This document shows positions 28,010 to 36,822 of a stretch of 64,000 nt of DNA, piece after piece (the stretch's first letter is position 1; every line of letters begins with the position of its first letter). The notes below the pieces were generated by a model, which was given only the letters and a program-made list of their open reading frames with translations, was not told the DNA's origin and did not search any database. The DNA is from Bacillota bacterium (GTDB lineage Bacteria; Bacillota; Negativicutes; Sporomusales; Sporomusaceae). The DNA lies in assembly GCA_017889705.1 (NCBI GenBank), contig JAGGAB010000007.1, positions 124,001 to 188,000 of the forward strand. The letters are read 5' to 3'. Both the position numbers and the translations under genes were made by a program.

Positions 28010-28621
28010 ATGACCAGATTAATAATCATACGTCATGGGCAAACGCTCTGGAATTCAGAACGGAAATATCAGGGACATAGTGATATTGCTTTGAGTGATA
28101 CTGGTCTTAAACAGGCGGAGGCCGTTGCCTCGCGTCTGGCAGCGGAAAAAATTGATGCTGTCTATGCCAGCGATTTATCTCGGGCCTTTAAAACGGCAGA
28201 GTGCATTGCGGCTAAACATGACCTAACAGTCAACCAGCTTGCAGCTTTAAGGGAAATCAAATTTGGCGAATGGGAAGGTCTTACCTATGATCAAATTACC
28301 GCCCAGTGGCCGGGTCTTTTAGGCAAGCTGTGGACAACGCCGGACGAACTGCAAATACCAGGCGGCGAAAGTTTCCACCAGCTCAAAGCGCGAGCATATA
28401 CGGCCATTGAAAAAATAGTAACCGAACATCAAGACCAGACAGTAGCGGTAGTAGCCCATGGGGGAACTATCGGTACAATTTTGTGCGGCGTACTTGATAT
28501 TCATTTGAATCATGTATGGAGCATCAGGCAGGATAACACCGCCGTTAATATTGTTGAATATTTTGAAGGCAGACCGACAATTACCTTACTAAACTGTGTT
28601 CGTCATTTGGCTGATTTGTAG
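28010..28621 (+). CDS. cobC: Histidine phosphatase family protein, probable alpha-ribazole phosphatase CobC
   Basis: LIIIRHGQTLWNSERKYQGHSDIALSDTGLKQAEAV, VVAHGGTIG; last gene of cobamide operon. Confidence 0.85.
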   Translation: MTRLIIIRHGQTLWNSERKYQGHSDIALSDTGLKQAEAVASRLAAEKIDAVYASDLSRAFKTAECIAAKHDLTVNQLAALREIKFGEWEGLTYDQITAQWPGLLGKLWTTPDELQIPGGESFHQLKARAYTAIEKIVTEHQDQTVAVVAHGGTIGTILCGVLDIHLNHVWSIRQDNTAVNIVEYFEGRPTITLLNCVRHLADL

Positions 28622-28745
28622 TAAAAAATCGGCAGAGATAGTTAAATGTGAGATAGTCTGGGCTAACATGAATAGAATGTAAAGTCAAACGCAGTGTTGG
28701 CGTGCGCGTCCAAGCAGGAAAAGGTTTGAACAGGGTGGATTATAT

Positions 28746-28780
28746 AAATCAGCTAAAACCTTAAGTTTTGACTGATTTTC
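28746..28780 (+). terminator. Terminator-like hairpin after the cobamide operon
   Basis: AAATCAGCTAAAAC-CTTAA-GTTTTGACTGATTTT, ~14-bp stem with one mismatch, weak T-run. Confidence 0.45.
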
Positions 28781-28785
28781 AACCT

Positions 28786-28813
28786 TGAGGCCAGCGCAAT
28801 TGCATGGTAAGAT
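28786..28813 (+). promoter_or_regulatory. Sigma-A-like promoter for the downstream ncRNA
   Basis: TTGAGG - 17 nt - TAAGAT. Confidence 0.6.
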
Positions 28814-28819
28814 ACATCA

Positions 28820-29054
28820 TGTAAAAAGCAAACAATGCCTGAGGTGCTCGTTACACTCTTATATGTTCAACCGACTCATTTACTTGGGGAGTTTGATGTA
28901 ATGCCAATGCCAGGCCTCCTTCGAGTGGAAGGCAAAATCATAACTATAAAACACCCACCTGCAGGATGCGGGTATGAACATACGAGAGCACGGTACCATG
29001 GGCGTACATAATGTTTCATAAAATACTCTTTCTTACCAGAAAGAGTATTTTTTA
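28820..29054 (+). ncRNA. ssrS: Probable 6S RNA
   Basis: AAACAATGCCTGAGGTGCTCGT near 5' end pairs with GAGCAC...GGCGTACATAATGTTT near 3' end (long closing stem with large internal loops); own promoter; strong terminator (AATACTCTTTCT-tacc-AGAAAGAGTATTTTTT); no coding potential. Confidence 0.6.
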
Positions 29055-29084
29055 TATATTGACCACATAAGGCATTTTCCAATT

Positions 29085-29114
29085 TTGCCAAAGGACAGCC
29101 AACTATGGTATAAT
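29085..29114 (+). promoter_or_regulatory. Sigma-A-like promoter of ppiB
   Basis: TTGCCA - 18 nt - TATAAT. Confidence 0.6.
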
Positions 29115-29145
29115 AAAATAATTCTATTTAAGTGAGGGATATACT

Positions 29146-29577
29146 TTGAAAAAAGCGATTATTGAGATGGATAAAGGCACTATCACAATTGAATTGTTTG
29201 AAAAGGATGCACCGACTACAGTCGGCAATTTTGAAAAACTGATTAAAGAAGGCTTTTATGATGGATTACAGTTTCATAGAGTAATTAAGGGCTTTGTAGC
29301 CCAGGGCGGCTGCCCGCAGGGTAATGGCACCGGTGGCCCCGGTTACACAATTCCCTGTGAAACAAAAGGTAATCCCAACAAACATGAAAAGGGTTCGCTG
29401 TCCATGGCACATCGTGGTCCTAATACCGGCGGCAGCCAATTCTTTATCGTCTATGAGCCGCAGCCACATTTAGATGGCGTACATACCGTATTTGGCAAGG
29501 TTATTGATGGTATGGATGTTGTTGACCAAATCAGCCAAGGCGACATAATGAATAAAGTTACTGTTTGTGAGGAATGA
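29146..29577 (+). CDS. ppiB: Cyclophilin-type peptidyl-prolyl cis-trans isomerase
   Basis: [67 protein letters not shown]. Confidence 0.95.
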   Translation: MKKAIIEMDKGTITIELFEKDAPTTVGNFEKLIKEGFYDGLQFHRVIKGFVAQGGCPQGNGTGGPGYTIPCETKGNPNKHEKGSLSMAHRGPNTGGSQFFIVYEPQPHLDGVHTVFGKVIDGMDVVDQISQGDIMNKVTVCEE

Positions 29578-29618
29578 TTTTACCGATGAGGCCGTAAAAT
29601 GGCATAGGAGGGCAGCAT

Positions 29619-30008
29619 ATGAGTGAAGTTGAAACTATGCTACAAATGAAAAACTGGGCTGTTATAGGTGCTACCAACAACACAGAAAAATTTGGTTATA
29701 AGATATTTAAGGCAATCCTGGCGGCTGGATATAATGTATATCCGGTAAATCCGGGAGTAACCGAGATCCTCGGTCATAAATGCTATGCGGCCCTTAAAGA
29801 CTTGCCGGTCAAGCCAGATGTTGTCAATGTTGTGGTGCCGCCGCGGGTCGGTGAGCAAATCATGAAAGAGTGTTCTGAGCTTGAAATAAAAAATGTATGG
29901 CTTCAGCCAGGAGCTAATACTGCCAGCGTAGTAGAGATAGCCAAAAAATCCGGTCTTAATGTGGTTGACCAGGAATGTATATTGGTGGAACTGCGCAACC
30001 ACAAGTAG
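29619..30008 (+). CDS. CoA-binding (YccU-like) domain protein
   Basis: WAVIGATNNTEKFGYKIFKAILAAGYNVYPVNPG, VVPPRVGEQI, VWLQPGA, DQECILVE. Confidence 0.9.
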   Translation: MSEVETMLQMKNWAVIGATNNTEKFGYKIFKAILAAGYNVYPVNPGVTEILGHKCYAALKDLPVKPDVVNVVVPPRVGEQIMKECSELEIKNVWLQPGANTASVVEIAKKSGLNVVDQECILVELRNHK

Positions 30009-30042
30009 ATAATGTACCTCATCATAAAAGGGGGACTGTCTG

Positions 30043-30366
30043 ATGGCAAATGTAGTCAATGCTAACGACAACAATTTCCAAGAGGAAGTGCTTGATGCCG
30101 CCAAACCGGTGATTGTAGATTTTTGGGCGCCGTGGTGTGGTTACTGCACTAAGCTTGCTCCGATTTTGGAGGAAATGGCAGAGGAAATGAGCGACCAAAT
30201 CATAGTTGCAAAAGTCAATGTTGATGAAAATCGTTCATTAAGTCAAAAGTATGGTGTTATGAGTTTGCCTACTATGCTTGTTTTTAAAAATGGTGATCAG
30301 GTAGAGCGGCTGACAGGTTATCTTCCCAAAGCCAACATTATCTCAAAATTGGAAAACATAATATAA
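30043..30366 (+). CDS. trxA: Thioredoxin with CGYC active site
   Basis: VIVDFWAPWCGYCTKLAPILEEMA, cis-Pro segment SLPTMLVFKNGDQV. Confidence 0.93.
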   Translation: MANVVNANDNNFQEEVLDAAKPVIVDFWAPWCGYCTKLAPILEEMAEEMSDQIIVAKVNVDENRSLSQKYGVMSLPTMLVFKNGDQVERLTGYLPKANIISKLENII

Positions 30367-30392
30367 AGAAAGCTATACTTTCTGTTAAGGTA

Positions 30393-30430
30393 AAATAATT
30401 CCCGGCCATAAGGCTGGGAATTATTTTTTT
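30393..30430 (+). terminator. Intrinsic terminator after thioredoxin gene
   Basis: AAATAATTCCCGGCC-ATA-AGGCTGGGAATTATTTTTTT. Confidence 0.9.
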
Positions 30431-30507
30431 GCCGGTTATGAATATCCACGCCGTGCATGGAATAAAAAATACCAGTAGGACTCTGAGCACAAGGGGAGAT
30501 AAAGTAG

Positions 30508-32450
30508 TGCGGGACAAGGCAACAAAAGTCGTTTTGGTAGGCTGCCCAAATGTTGGCAAAAGTGCAATCTTTAATTATCTTACTGGCAATTATGTTGCTG
30601 TATCTAATTATCCGGGTACTACCGTTGATGTTTCTACCGGTTATTTCAAACAAGGCAGACAGTCTTATGTAGTTATTGATACTCCTGGCATGTATTCATT
30701 GATACCGTTGACTGAAGAAGAAAGAGTAACCCGGCTATTATTAAGTCAACAGCGTCCGGATATTGTGGTTCATGTTGTTGATGCCAAGAATATAAGACGG
30801 ATGCTTGCACTGACAATTCAGCTTATTGATGCGGGGTTACCGGTTATTCTAATCTTGAATATCATGGACGAAGCGCAGAATATGGGGATGATCATTAATG
30901 CACAATTGCTTGCGGAAATGTTGGGGGTTCCGGTTGTTGCCACTTCGGTAGTTAATAAGGTTGGGCTAAAAGCTTTAAAAAATGGCATTAGTCAATATAC
31001 GCCGGTAGCCCCAAGAAAAATTTCCTTAAGTGAGGAAGCCGAGCAGGCGATAACTAAAATAAGCGCTTTGTTAAACCACTCGTACAGTTTTAGTAAAAGG
31101 ATTACCGCCGTACTGCTTTTGCAGGGCGACACTATAGTAGGTGATATTGCCCAAACAGAAGAGACCTGGCCGGAGATAGCGGCCATTATTGATGCTATCG
31201 CGATGAAACATAACAATAACTTGGACGCTCTGGTGGCAATAGAGCAACAGGTCATTGTCGATACAATAGTCGCTAAGGTTGTCAGATATGTCAGCTCTGC
31301 TCAGCAGCCGCTGCGCAGTGTGGCAGCCTGGCTGGGGACAATCACCCGTGAGTCCATTACCGGGATTCCGATCGCTTGTCTTGTGCTATATTTTGGGTTA
31401 TACCAATTTGTTGGGAAATTCGGTGCCGGGTATCTTGTTGATTATATTAATAATGGAATATTTACCCCGATTATCAATCCAATTGTGGAAAATGGCGTTG
31501 CTGCCTATATTCCCTGGGAGTGGCTGAGGACGCTTTTAGTGGGTGAATACGGTATTTTTACTATGGGCTTCCGGTATGCTATCGCCATTATCTTACCTAT
31601 TGTCGGAACCTTTTTCTTGGCGTTTGCATTGCTTGAAGATAGTGGGTACCTGCCGCGATTAGCCATGCTGGTAGATTCTGTTTTTCGCTACTTTGGGCTT
31701 AATGGCAGGGCTGTTATTCCGCTTACGCTGGGTCTGGGCTGCGGCACCATGGCGGTGATGGTAACCCGAACGCTGGAAAGCAGACGAGAAAGGCTATTAG
31801 CAACTTTTTTACTGACGCTAACAATTCCTTGTTCTGCGCAGCTCGGTGTAGTATTGGCATTGCTTTCTCATAATGTGACTTGCGTTATTATTTGGGGCTC
31901 ATATATGTTATTGATTTTTGCCGGAGTTGGCTGGTTAAACGCCAAAATTTTTCCGGGAACCAGAAGCGTTTTTTATATGGAAATACCACCTCTGAGGATA
32001 CCATTTACCGCTAATGTCATAAAAAAAGCGTATACTCGCATGACTTGGTACTTCATGGAGATACTGCCGGTGTTCATCATTACCAGTATTTTATTATGGG
32101 TTGGAGATTATAGCGGGCTGTTAAGCAGTTTAATATATCAGGTTGAGCCTGCTATGTCTTTATTGGGTTTGCCGGCAGAAGTCGCACAAACCTTTTTGCT
32201 TGGTTTTTTTCGGCGTGATTATGGGGCGGCAGGACTTTATGACCTTACCGTGGCTGGCAAGCTTAACGATGCGCAACTGCTTACAGCAGCCATCGCATTA
32301 ACCTTATTTGTACCGTGTGTGGCGCAGTTTGCGGTTATGGTCAAAGAACGAGGGCTGGGGACATCACTGCTGATGGTGACCGCCATAATATTGCTCGCGT
32401 TTGGTTCGGCAGCCTTAGTCTATAATCTGCTTAAACTGGTAGTAATTTAA
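30508..32450 (+). CDS. feoB: Ferrous iron transport protein B
   Basis: VVLVGCPNVGKSAIFNYLTGNYVAVSNYPGTTVDVSTG, DTPGMYSLIPLTEEERV, LEDSGYLPRLAMLVDSVFRYFGLNGRAVIPLTLGLGCG; GTG at 30508 with aagggga RBS; track start 30429 lies in terminator. Confidence 0.95.
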
Positions 32451-32465
32451 AAGCGGGGAGTTATA

Positions 32466-32699
32466 ATGGAAAAACCGGTAACTCAACTTAAAGCAGGCGA
32501 AAAAGCCAGAATTATTGCGATACATGGGCAAAGTCCCGCCAATATCAGAAAGCTTATCGTTTTTGGACTGCTGCCGGGTAGAGAGATAGAGGTACTGCAG
32601 ACGTGCCCTGTGTATGTACTCAAGATCGATAATACTACGCTGGCGCTTGATTATGAAGCAGCAACCGGTATTGGTGTGCTTGCAAAAGCAAAAAAATAA
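32466..32699 (+). CDS. feoA: FeoA family protein
   Basis: AGEKARIIAIHG...LIVFGLLPGREIEVLQTCP; immediately after feoB. Confidence 0.88.
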   Translation: MEKPVTQLKAGEKARIIAIHGQSPANIRKLIVFGLLPGREIEVLQTCPVYVLKIDNTTLALDYEAATGIGVLAKAKK

Positions 32700-32726
32700 A
32701 ACAGGGCTTATTGGCCCTGTTTTTGC
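32696..32726. terminator. Bidirectional intrinsic terminator between feoA and DUF1858 gene
   Basis: AAAACAGGGC-ttatt-GGCCCTGTTTTT between convergent genes. Confidence 0.85.
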
Positions 32727-32728
32727 AA

Positions 32729-32926
32729 TTATGCTTTTAGTGATTCGTTTAAGGCATCAATCAGTGCCGTTATATCAATACCATGGGCAGCAGCGCCTTG
32801 CTCGATATTTTCGAAGCGAGCGGCAGCGCAACCTAAGCAGCCCATGCCATAATTGCGAAATACTTGAACGGTTTGAGGATATTGCTGGACAACATCAACA
32901 ATGCTCATGTCTTTAGTGATGGTCAT
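32729..32926 (-). CDS. DUF1858 domain protein (hybrid-cluster-associated redox disulfide-like)
   Basis: MTITKDMSIVDVVQQYPQTVQVFRNYGMGCLGCAAARFENIEQGAAAHGID. Confidence 0.9.
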   Translation of the reverse strand: MTITKDMSIVDVVQQYPQTVQVFRNYGMGCLGCAAARFENIEQGAAAHGIDITALIDALNESLKA

Positions 32927-33106
32927 TTTGACAGCCTCCTTTCATTAAACGGAACAAATTGGTAATATAATAATTTATTATAGCATACTTGACTAATATT
33001 TGTCATGACTTTATTATGAAATTAGAGAACTTCAATATTGCGATAATGTTGTTAGTGTTAACTTAATTTATGCTTTTTATTCGAAATAGATTAGTTAGGA
33101 GCATAC

Positions 33107-33892
33107 ATGGAAAAAATCGCTTTTTGTATAGGAACCATTAATTTTAATTGGTTTGGGCTGATTCTAGCCACTGCTATCATGATAGCAGTGGCTATTAGCT
33201 GGTATTTTGTCCGGTTGCACAAAGAAAATCCGGATAATTTGTTGGACCTGACACTGGTTGGTATACCGATAGGTCTACTGTTTGCCAGGGGATATTATGT
33301 TGTTGTTAATTGGCCGATGTATGCTGCCCATCCGAACGAAATTTGGCAAATACAACATGGTGGCTTGTCTATTCATGGTGCCGCCATTGGGCTGCTTCTT
33401 ACTATTTGGGGGTATTGCAAGGTAAAGAAACTTTCGTTTTGGCGCTGGGCTGATATTGTTGCTCCAGGTTTTGTCTTTGGCCAGGCACTTGGTCAATGGG
33501 GAAACTTTATTAATCAGGATGCCTTTGGTTATCCGACTGATGCGGCCTGGGGTATTTATATTGATTATATATACCGGCCAATAGGGTATGAACAATTTGA
33601 TTTTTTTCATCCGGTTTTTTTGTATGAGTGCTTGTGGGACTTATTTGTATTTAGTATACTAATTATTGTGAGCTGGCGGATAAGCAAAAATCCAGGAAAA
33701 ACAGCAACAGGTAATTTGTTTTTGCTGTATATCTTTTTGTATTCAGCCGGACGCTTCGTTATGGAAGGATTACGATTGGACAGCGAAATGTTAGGGCAAT
33801 GGCGATTGGCGCAACTGGTTAGTCTTGGTGCAATATTTGTAACAGGAATACTGATGGTTTGGCGTAATTACAAATTGCGAAACAGGGTGTAG
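33107..33892 (+). CDS. lgt: Prolipoprotein diacylglyceryl transferase
   Basis: HGGLSIHGAAIGLL, APGFVFGQALGQWGNFINQDAFGYPTD, HPVFLYECLWDL, GRFVMEGLRLDS. Confidence 0.95.
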   Translation: MEKIAFCIGTINFNWFGLILATAIMIAVAISWYFVRLHKENPDNLLDLTLVGIPIGLLFARGYYVVVNWPMYAAHPNEIWQIQHGGLSIHGAAIGLLLTIWGYCKVKKLSFWRWADIVAPGFVFGQALGQWGNFINQDAFGYPTDAAWGIYIDYIYRPIGYEQFDFFHPVFLYECLWDLFVFSILIIVSWRISKNPGKTATGNLFLLYIFLYSAGRFVMEGLRLDSEMLGQWRLAQLVSLGAIFVTGILMVWRNYKLRNRV

Positions 33893-33917
33893 TTTAATTT
33901 CGTGGGGAGGAGAAACG

Positions 33918-34748
33918 GTGATTCCTATTAGTCGCAGGCAAGGATGTTTTTTGCTGCTTGGCATTGTTTTTTTATTAATAGTCTCATCCTCGGTAGTGAG
34001 TACAACTGCTGTGGTGGCAGGACGCAATACCAACCGTGCTGCCATAACCTCACTTGAGGATATTCCGGTTTTAAACTACCATAAAATAGATAATTATTAT
34101 CATGCGTTATCAATACCGCCTGAAGAATTCGAAGAACAAATGGCATATTTGGCTGAGAACGGTTTTACGACAATAACACCTGATCAGCTTATGGCTTATC
34201 TTAATTATGATAAAGCCTTACCGGAGAAACCTATTTTAATTACTTTTGACGACGGTTATTCGGATAACTATACCAACGCGTATCCGATTATGAAAAAGTA
34301 TGGCTTTACGGCTACCATCTTTTTAGTAACCAGTAAGATAGGACAGGAAGAGAATTTCATGACTTGGGACCAAGTACGGACCATGCAAAAAGACGGTTTC
34401 GTTTTTGGGTCGCATACTGTCACTCATGCCGCACTGACCAAAGTTTCTCATGAACAAGCTATGGCGGAACTGATTAACTCGCGAAAAGAGCTGGAACAGC
34501 AATTAGGAGTAAAGTCGCGTTTCTTTGCTTATCCTACCGGAGCATATAATATCCAGAGTGAAGAAATGGTTAAGCAGGCCGGCTACAGAGCAGCCTTTAC
34601 TATCCGCTACGGCCAGGCGGGCGTAGAAAGCAATCCGTATGCGCTTGAACGCATTCCAATATTTAGAGGGCAGCATACCTTCAGAAGCTTTTTCGTTAGA
34701 CTTAATGCGGCGCCGGTACTGGAACGGTTTGGTTTGATTCGAAATTAA
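33918..34748 (+). CDS. Polysaccharide deacetylase family protein (exported)
   Basis: N-terminal TM/signal; LNYHKID, ITFDDGYSDNYTNAYPIMKKYGFTATIFLV, GSHTVTHAALTK, FAYPTGAYN. Confidence 0.93.
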   Translation: MIPISRRQGCFLLLGIVFLLIVSSSVVSTTAVVAGRNTNRAAITSLEDIPVLNYHKIDNYYHALSIPPEEFEEQMAYLAENGFTTITPDQLMAYLNYDKALPEKPILITFDDGYSDNYTNAYPIMKKYGFTATIFLVTSKIGQEENFMTWDQVRTMQKDGFVFGSHTVTHAALTKVSHEQAMAELINSRKELEQQLGVKSRFFAYPTGAYNIQSEEMVKQAGYRAAFTIRYGQAGVESNPYALERIPIFRGQHTFRSFFVRLNAAPVLERFGLIRN

Positions 34749-34790
34749 TTAATCCCAATATAGGACTTAAGTCCAATTTTTAGTTTTTTT

Positions 34791-34824
34791 AAAATCCTGC
34801 GATTTTTAGGCAGGATTTTTTTTG
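34791..34824 (+). terminator. Intrinsic terminator upstream of mraZ
   Basis: AAAATCCTGC-GATTTTTAG-GCAGGATTTTTTTT. Confidence 0.85.
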
Positions 34825-34843
34825 TTTATCAAGAATAGACTAA

Positions 34844-34870
34844 AAAGTGGTACAAAGTGGTGTAAAGTGG
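34844..34870 (+). promoter_or_regulatory. MraZ-box direct repeats
   Basis: AAAGTGG at 34844, 34854 and 34864, exact 10-bp period with 3-nt spacers, directly upstream of mraZ. Confidence 0.85.
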
Positions 34871-34901
34871 TTAAAGTTTTCAAAATGGTGGTGAGACAGC
34901 C

Positions 34902-35333
34902 GTGTTTATGGGTGAATATTCGCATACCATCGATAATAAAGGACGGCTGATTTTTCCAGCAAAGTTTCGAGATGAGCTGGGGGAAGTATTCATTGCCACC
35001 AAAGGATTAGATAATTGCTTGTTTGTATATACTCGCAGTGAGTGGGCCATCCTAGAAGAAAAATTAAAAAAGCTTCCGTTAGCTAAACCGGAAGCTAGAG
35101 CTTTTGTGCGGTTTTTCTTTTCAGGAGCTGCCGAACTGGACTGTGATAAACAGGGAAGAGTATTACTGCCAACCAATTTGCGCGAACATGCGCGCTTAGA
35201 TAAAGATGTTGTAGTAATCGGTGTGTCAACTCGAATTGAGGTTTGGGACAAGGTCGCCTGGGATGAATATAACCAAAAGGTAAGCCCTACGGTTGCTGAA
35301 ATTGCTGAAAATCTCGCCGACTTGGGTATCTAA
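34902..35333 (+). CDS. mraZ: Transcriptional regulator MraZ
   Basis: MFMGEYSHTIDNKGRLIFPAKFRDEL, DKQGRVLLPTNLREHARL; followed by rsmH. Confidence 0.96.
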   Translation: MFMGEYSHTIDNKGRLIFPAKFRDELGEVFIATKGLDNCLFVYTRSEWAILEEKLKKLPLAKPEARAFVRFFFSGAAELDCDKQGRVLLPTNLREHARLDKDVVVIGVSTRIEVWDKVAWDEYNQKVSPTVAEIAENLADLGI

Positions 35334-35348
35334 TTATAACCGAAACGA

Positions 35349-36320
35349 GTGGTAAAGATGCAAGGTGTTGAATTTGAACATACCAGTGTACTACTGGGAG
35401 AAAGTATTGATGGAGTATTTTCTAATCCGCAAGGTATATATGTTGATTGTACGTTAGGTGGCGGTGGTCATTCTTCTGGCCTAGCCGAACGCCTGTCACC
35501 AGAGGGCTGGTTGATTGCTATTGATCAAGATCCGGCGGCGATTGAGGCTGGACGACAACGGTTGGCTAAGTTTTCCTGCCGGCAAAGTATTGTGCAAGAT
35601 AACTTTAGTAATTTGAGAGCTATTCTTGATAGTTTAGGAACTGGTCAGGTAGATGGCGTGTTGTTTGATTTAGGCGTTTCCTCTCACCAACTGGATGTTG
35701 CGGAACGAGGATTTTCCTATATGCAGGATGCGCCGCTTGATATGCGGATGAATCCTGAAGCCGGTTTTTCGGCCTATGATGTAGTCAATACCTATGATGA
35801 AAAGCAACTGACAGAGATTATTGACAACTACGGCGAAGAACGTTGGGCCAAACGAATTGCCAAATTTATTGTTGAAGGTAGAAAGAACGCCGACATTAAA
35901 ACAACTGGCCAATTAGTAGATCTTATTAAAAAAGCCATTCCGGCCGCTGCGCGCAGGGAAGGGCCGCATCCGGCCAAACGAACCTTTCAGGCTATTCGCA
36001 TTGAAGTCAATAATGAACTGGGAATATTAAAAGACACCTTCATTGCTGCAGTGGAAAAGTTAAAACCTGGAGGAAGAATTGGCATCATAACCTTTCATTC
36101 TCTGGAAGACCGAATTGCAAAACAGACATTGCAGGAATTAGCTAAAAAATGTGTTTGCCCACCGCAATTGCCGGTGTGTATGTGTAATACCAAACCACAG
36201 GTAAAGGTTCTAAAAAAACCTACAGCACCTTCGGAAGATGAGCTTGAGCACAATCCCAGGGCTCGCAGCGCCAAGCTGCGACTGGCTGAAAAGTTATCTG
36301 ATGACAATTGTTCTAAATAG
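35349..36320 (+). CDS. rsmH: 16S rRNA (cytosine1402-N4)-methyltransferase RsmH
   Basis: [48 protein letters not shown]-like [22 protein letters not shown]. Confidence 0.96.
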   Translation: MVKMQGVEFEHTSVLLGESIDGVFSNPQGIYVDCTLGGGGHSSGLAERLSPEGWLIAIDQDPAAIEAGRQRLAKFSCRQSIVQDNFSNLRAILDSLGTGQVDGVLFDLGVSSHQLDVAERGFSYMQDAPLDMRMNPEAGFSAYDVVNTYDEKQLTEIIDNYGEERWAKRIAKFIVEGRKNADIKTTGQLVDLIKKAIPAAARREGPHPAKRTFQAIRIEVNNELGILKDTFIAAVEKLKPGGRIGIITFHSLEDRIAKQTLQELAKKCVCPPQLPVCMCNTKPQVKVLKKPTAPSEDELEHNPRARSAKLRLAEKLSDDNCSK

Positions 36321-36338
36321 TAGGGAGGAACAATAAAA

Positions 36339-36797
36339 ATGTTAGTACAGAAAAAACAGGAATATCATGTTTATGAACAAGAAGCCATTTTGCCACAGCC
36401 TAAGATTGTGCGAAAAGCTGATAAACGACTGCGTGTTAAATGCCTGTTGATGGTAATCCTGGTTGCTGTCATGGCGGCAGTCACGACCTTGCAAAGCGCG
36501 GCTATTATTCAGGCTGGCTATGACCTGGTAAAGGTTAAAAGCCAAGTAGCAAAAATTGAGAAAGAAAACGAATTATTGCGTTTAGATATTTCAAAACTGA
36601 AATCGCCACAACGCATTGAAGAGTATGCTACCAAAAACCTGGGGATGGTTGTGCCCAAAAATGCTTACTACGCCACAGTAACTGTGCCTGAAACCAATCA
36701 GTCGCAGAATATGACCAGTACCAATAAGCAAGGGATTACTGACAAATTATTGGGCGCAATCAAAGTGAGCACGGCGGAGGCGAGTAAAGGGCAATAA
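36339..36797 (+). CDS. ftsL: Cell division protein FtsL-like
   Basis: Single TM followed by coiled coil (AKIEKENELLRLDISKLKSPQRIEEYATKNLGMVVP); position between rsmH and PBP. Confidence 0.85.
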   Translation: MLVQKKQEYHVYEQEAILPQPKIVRKADKRLRVKCLLMVILVAVMAAVTTLQSAAIIQAGYDLVKVKSQVAKIEKENELLRLDISKLKSPQRIEEYATKNLGMVVPKNAYYATVTVPETNQSQNMTSTNKQGITDKLLGAIKVSTAEASKGQ

Positions 36798-36822
36798 TTT
36801 GAATAATGGGGGAGATAAATAA

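Noticed and set aside
28622-28745. Non-coding stretch between cobC and the ncRNA promoter as an extra gene
   Set aside because: No credible ORF and no clear structure that I could defend by eye.
29575-29600. ATTTTAC...GTAAAAT inverted repeat after ppiB
   Set aside because: 7-bp arms with a long loop and no T-tract; compatible with chance.
30429-30507. N-terminal extension of feoB from 30429
   Set aside because: It would start in the T-run of the preceding terminator; GTG at 30508 has an SD and a normal FeoB N-terminus.
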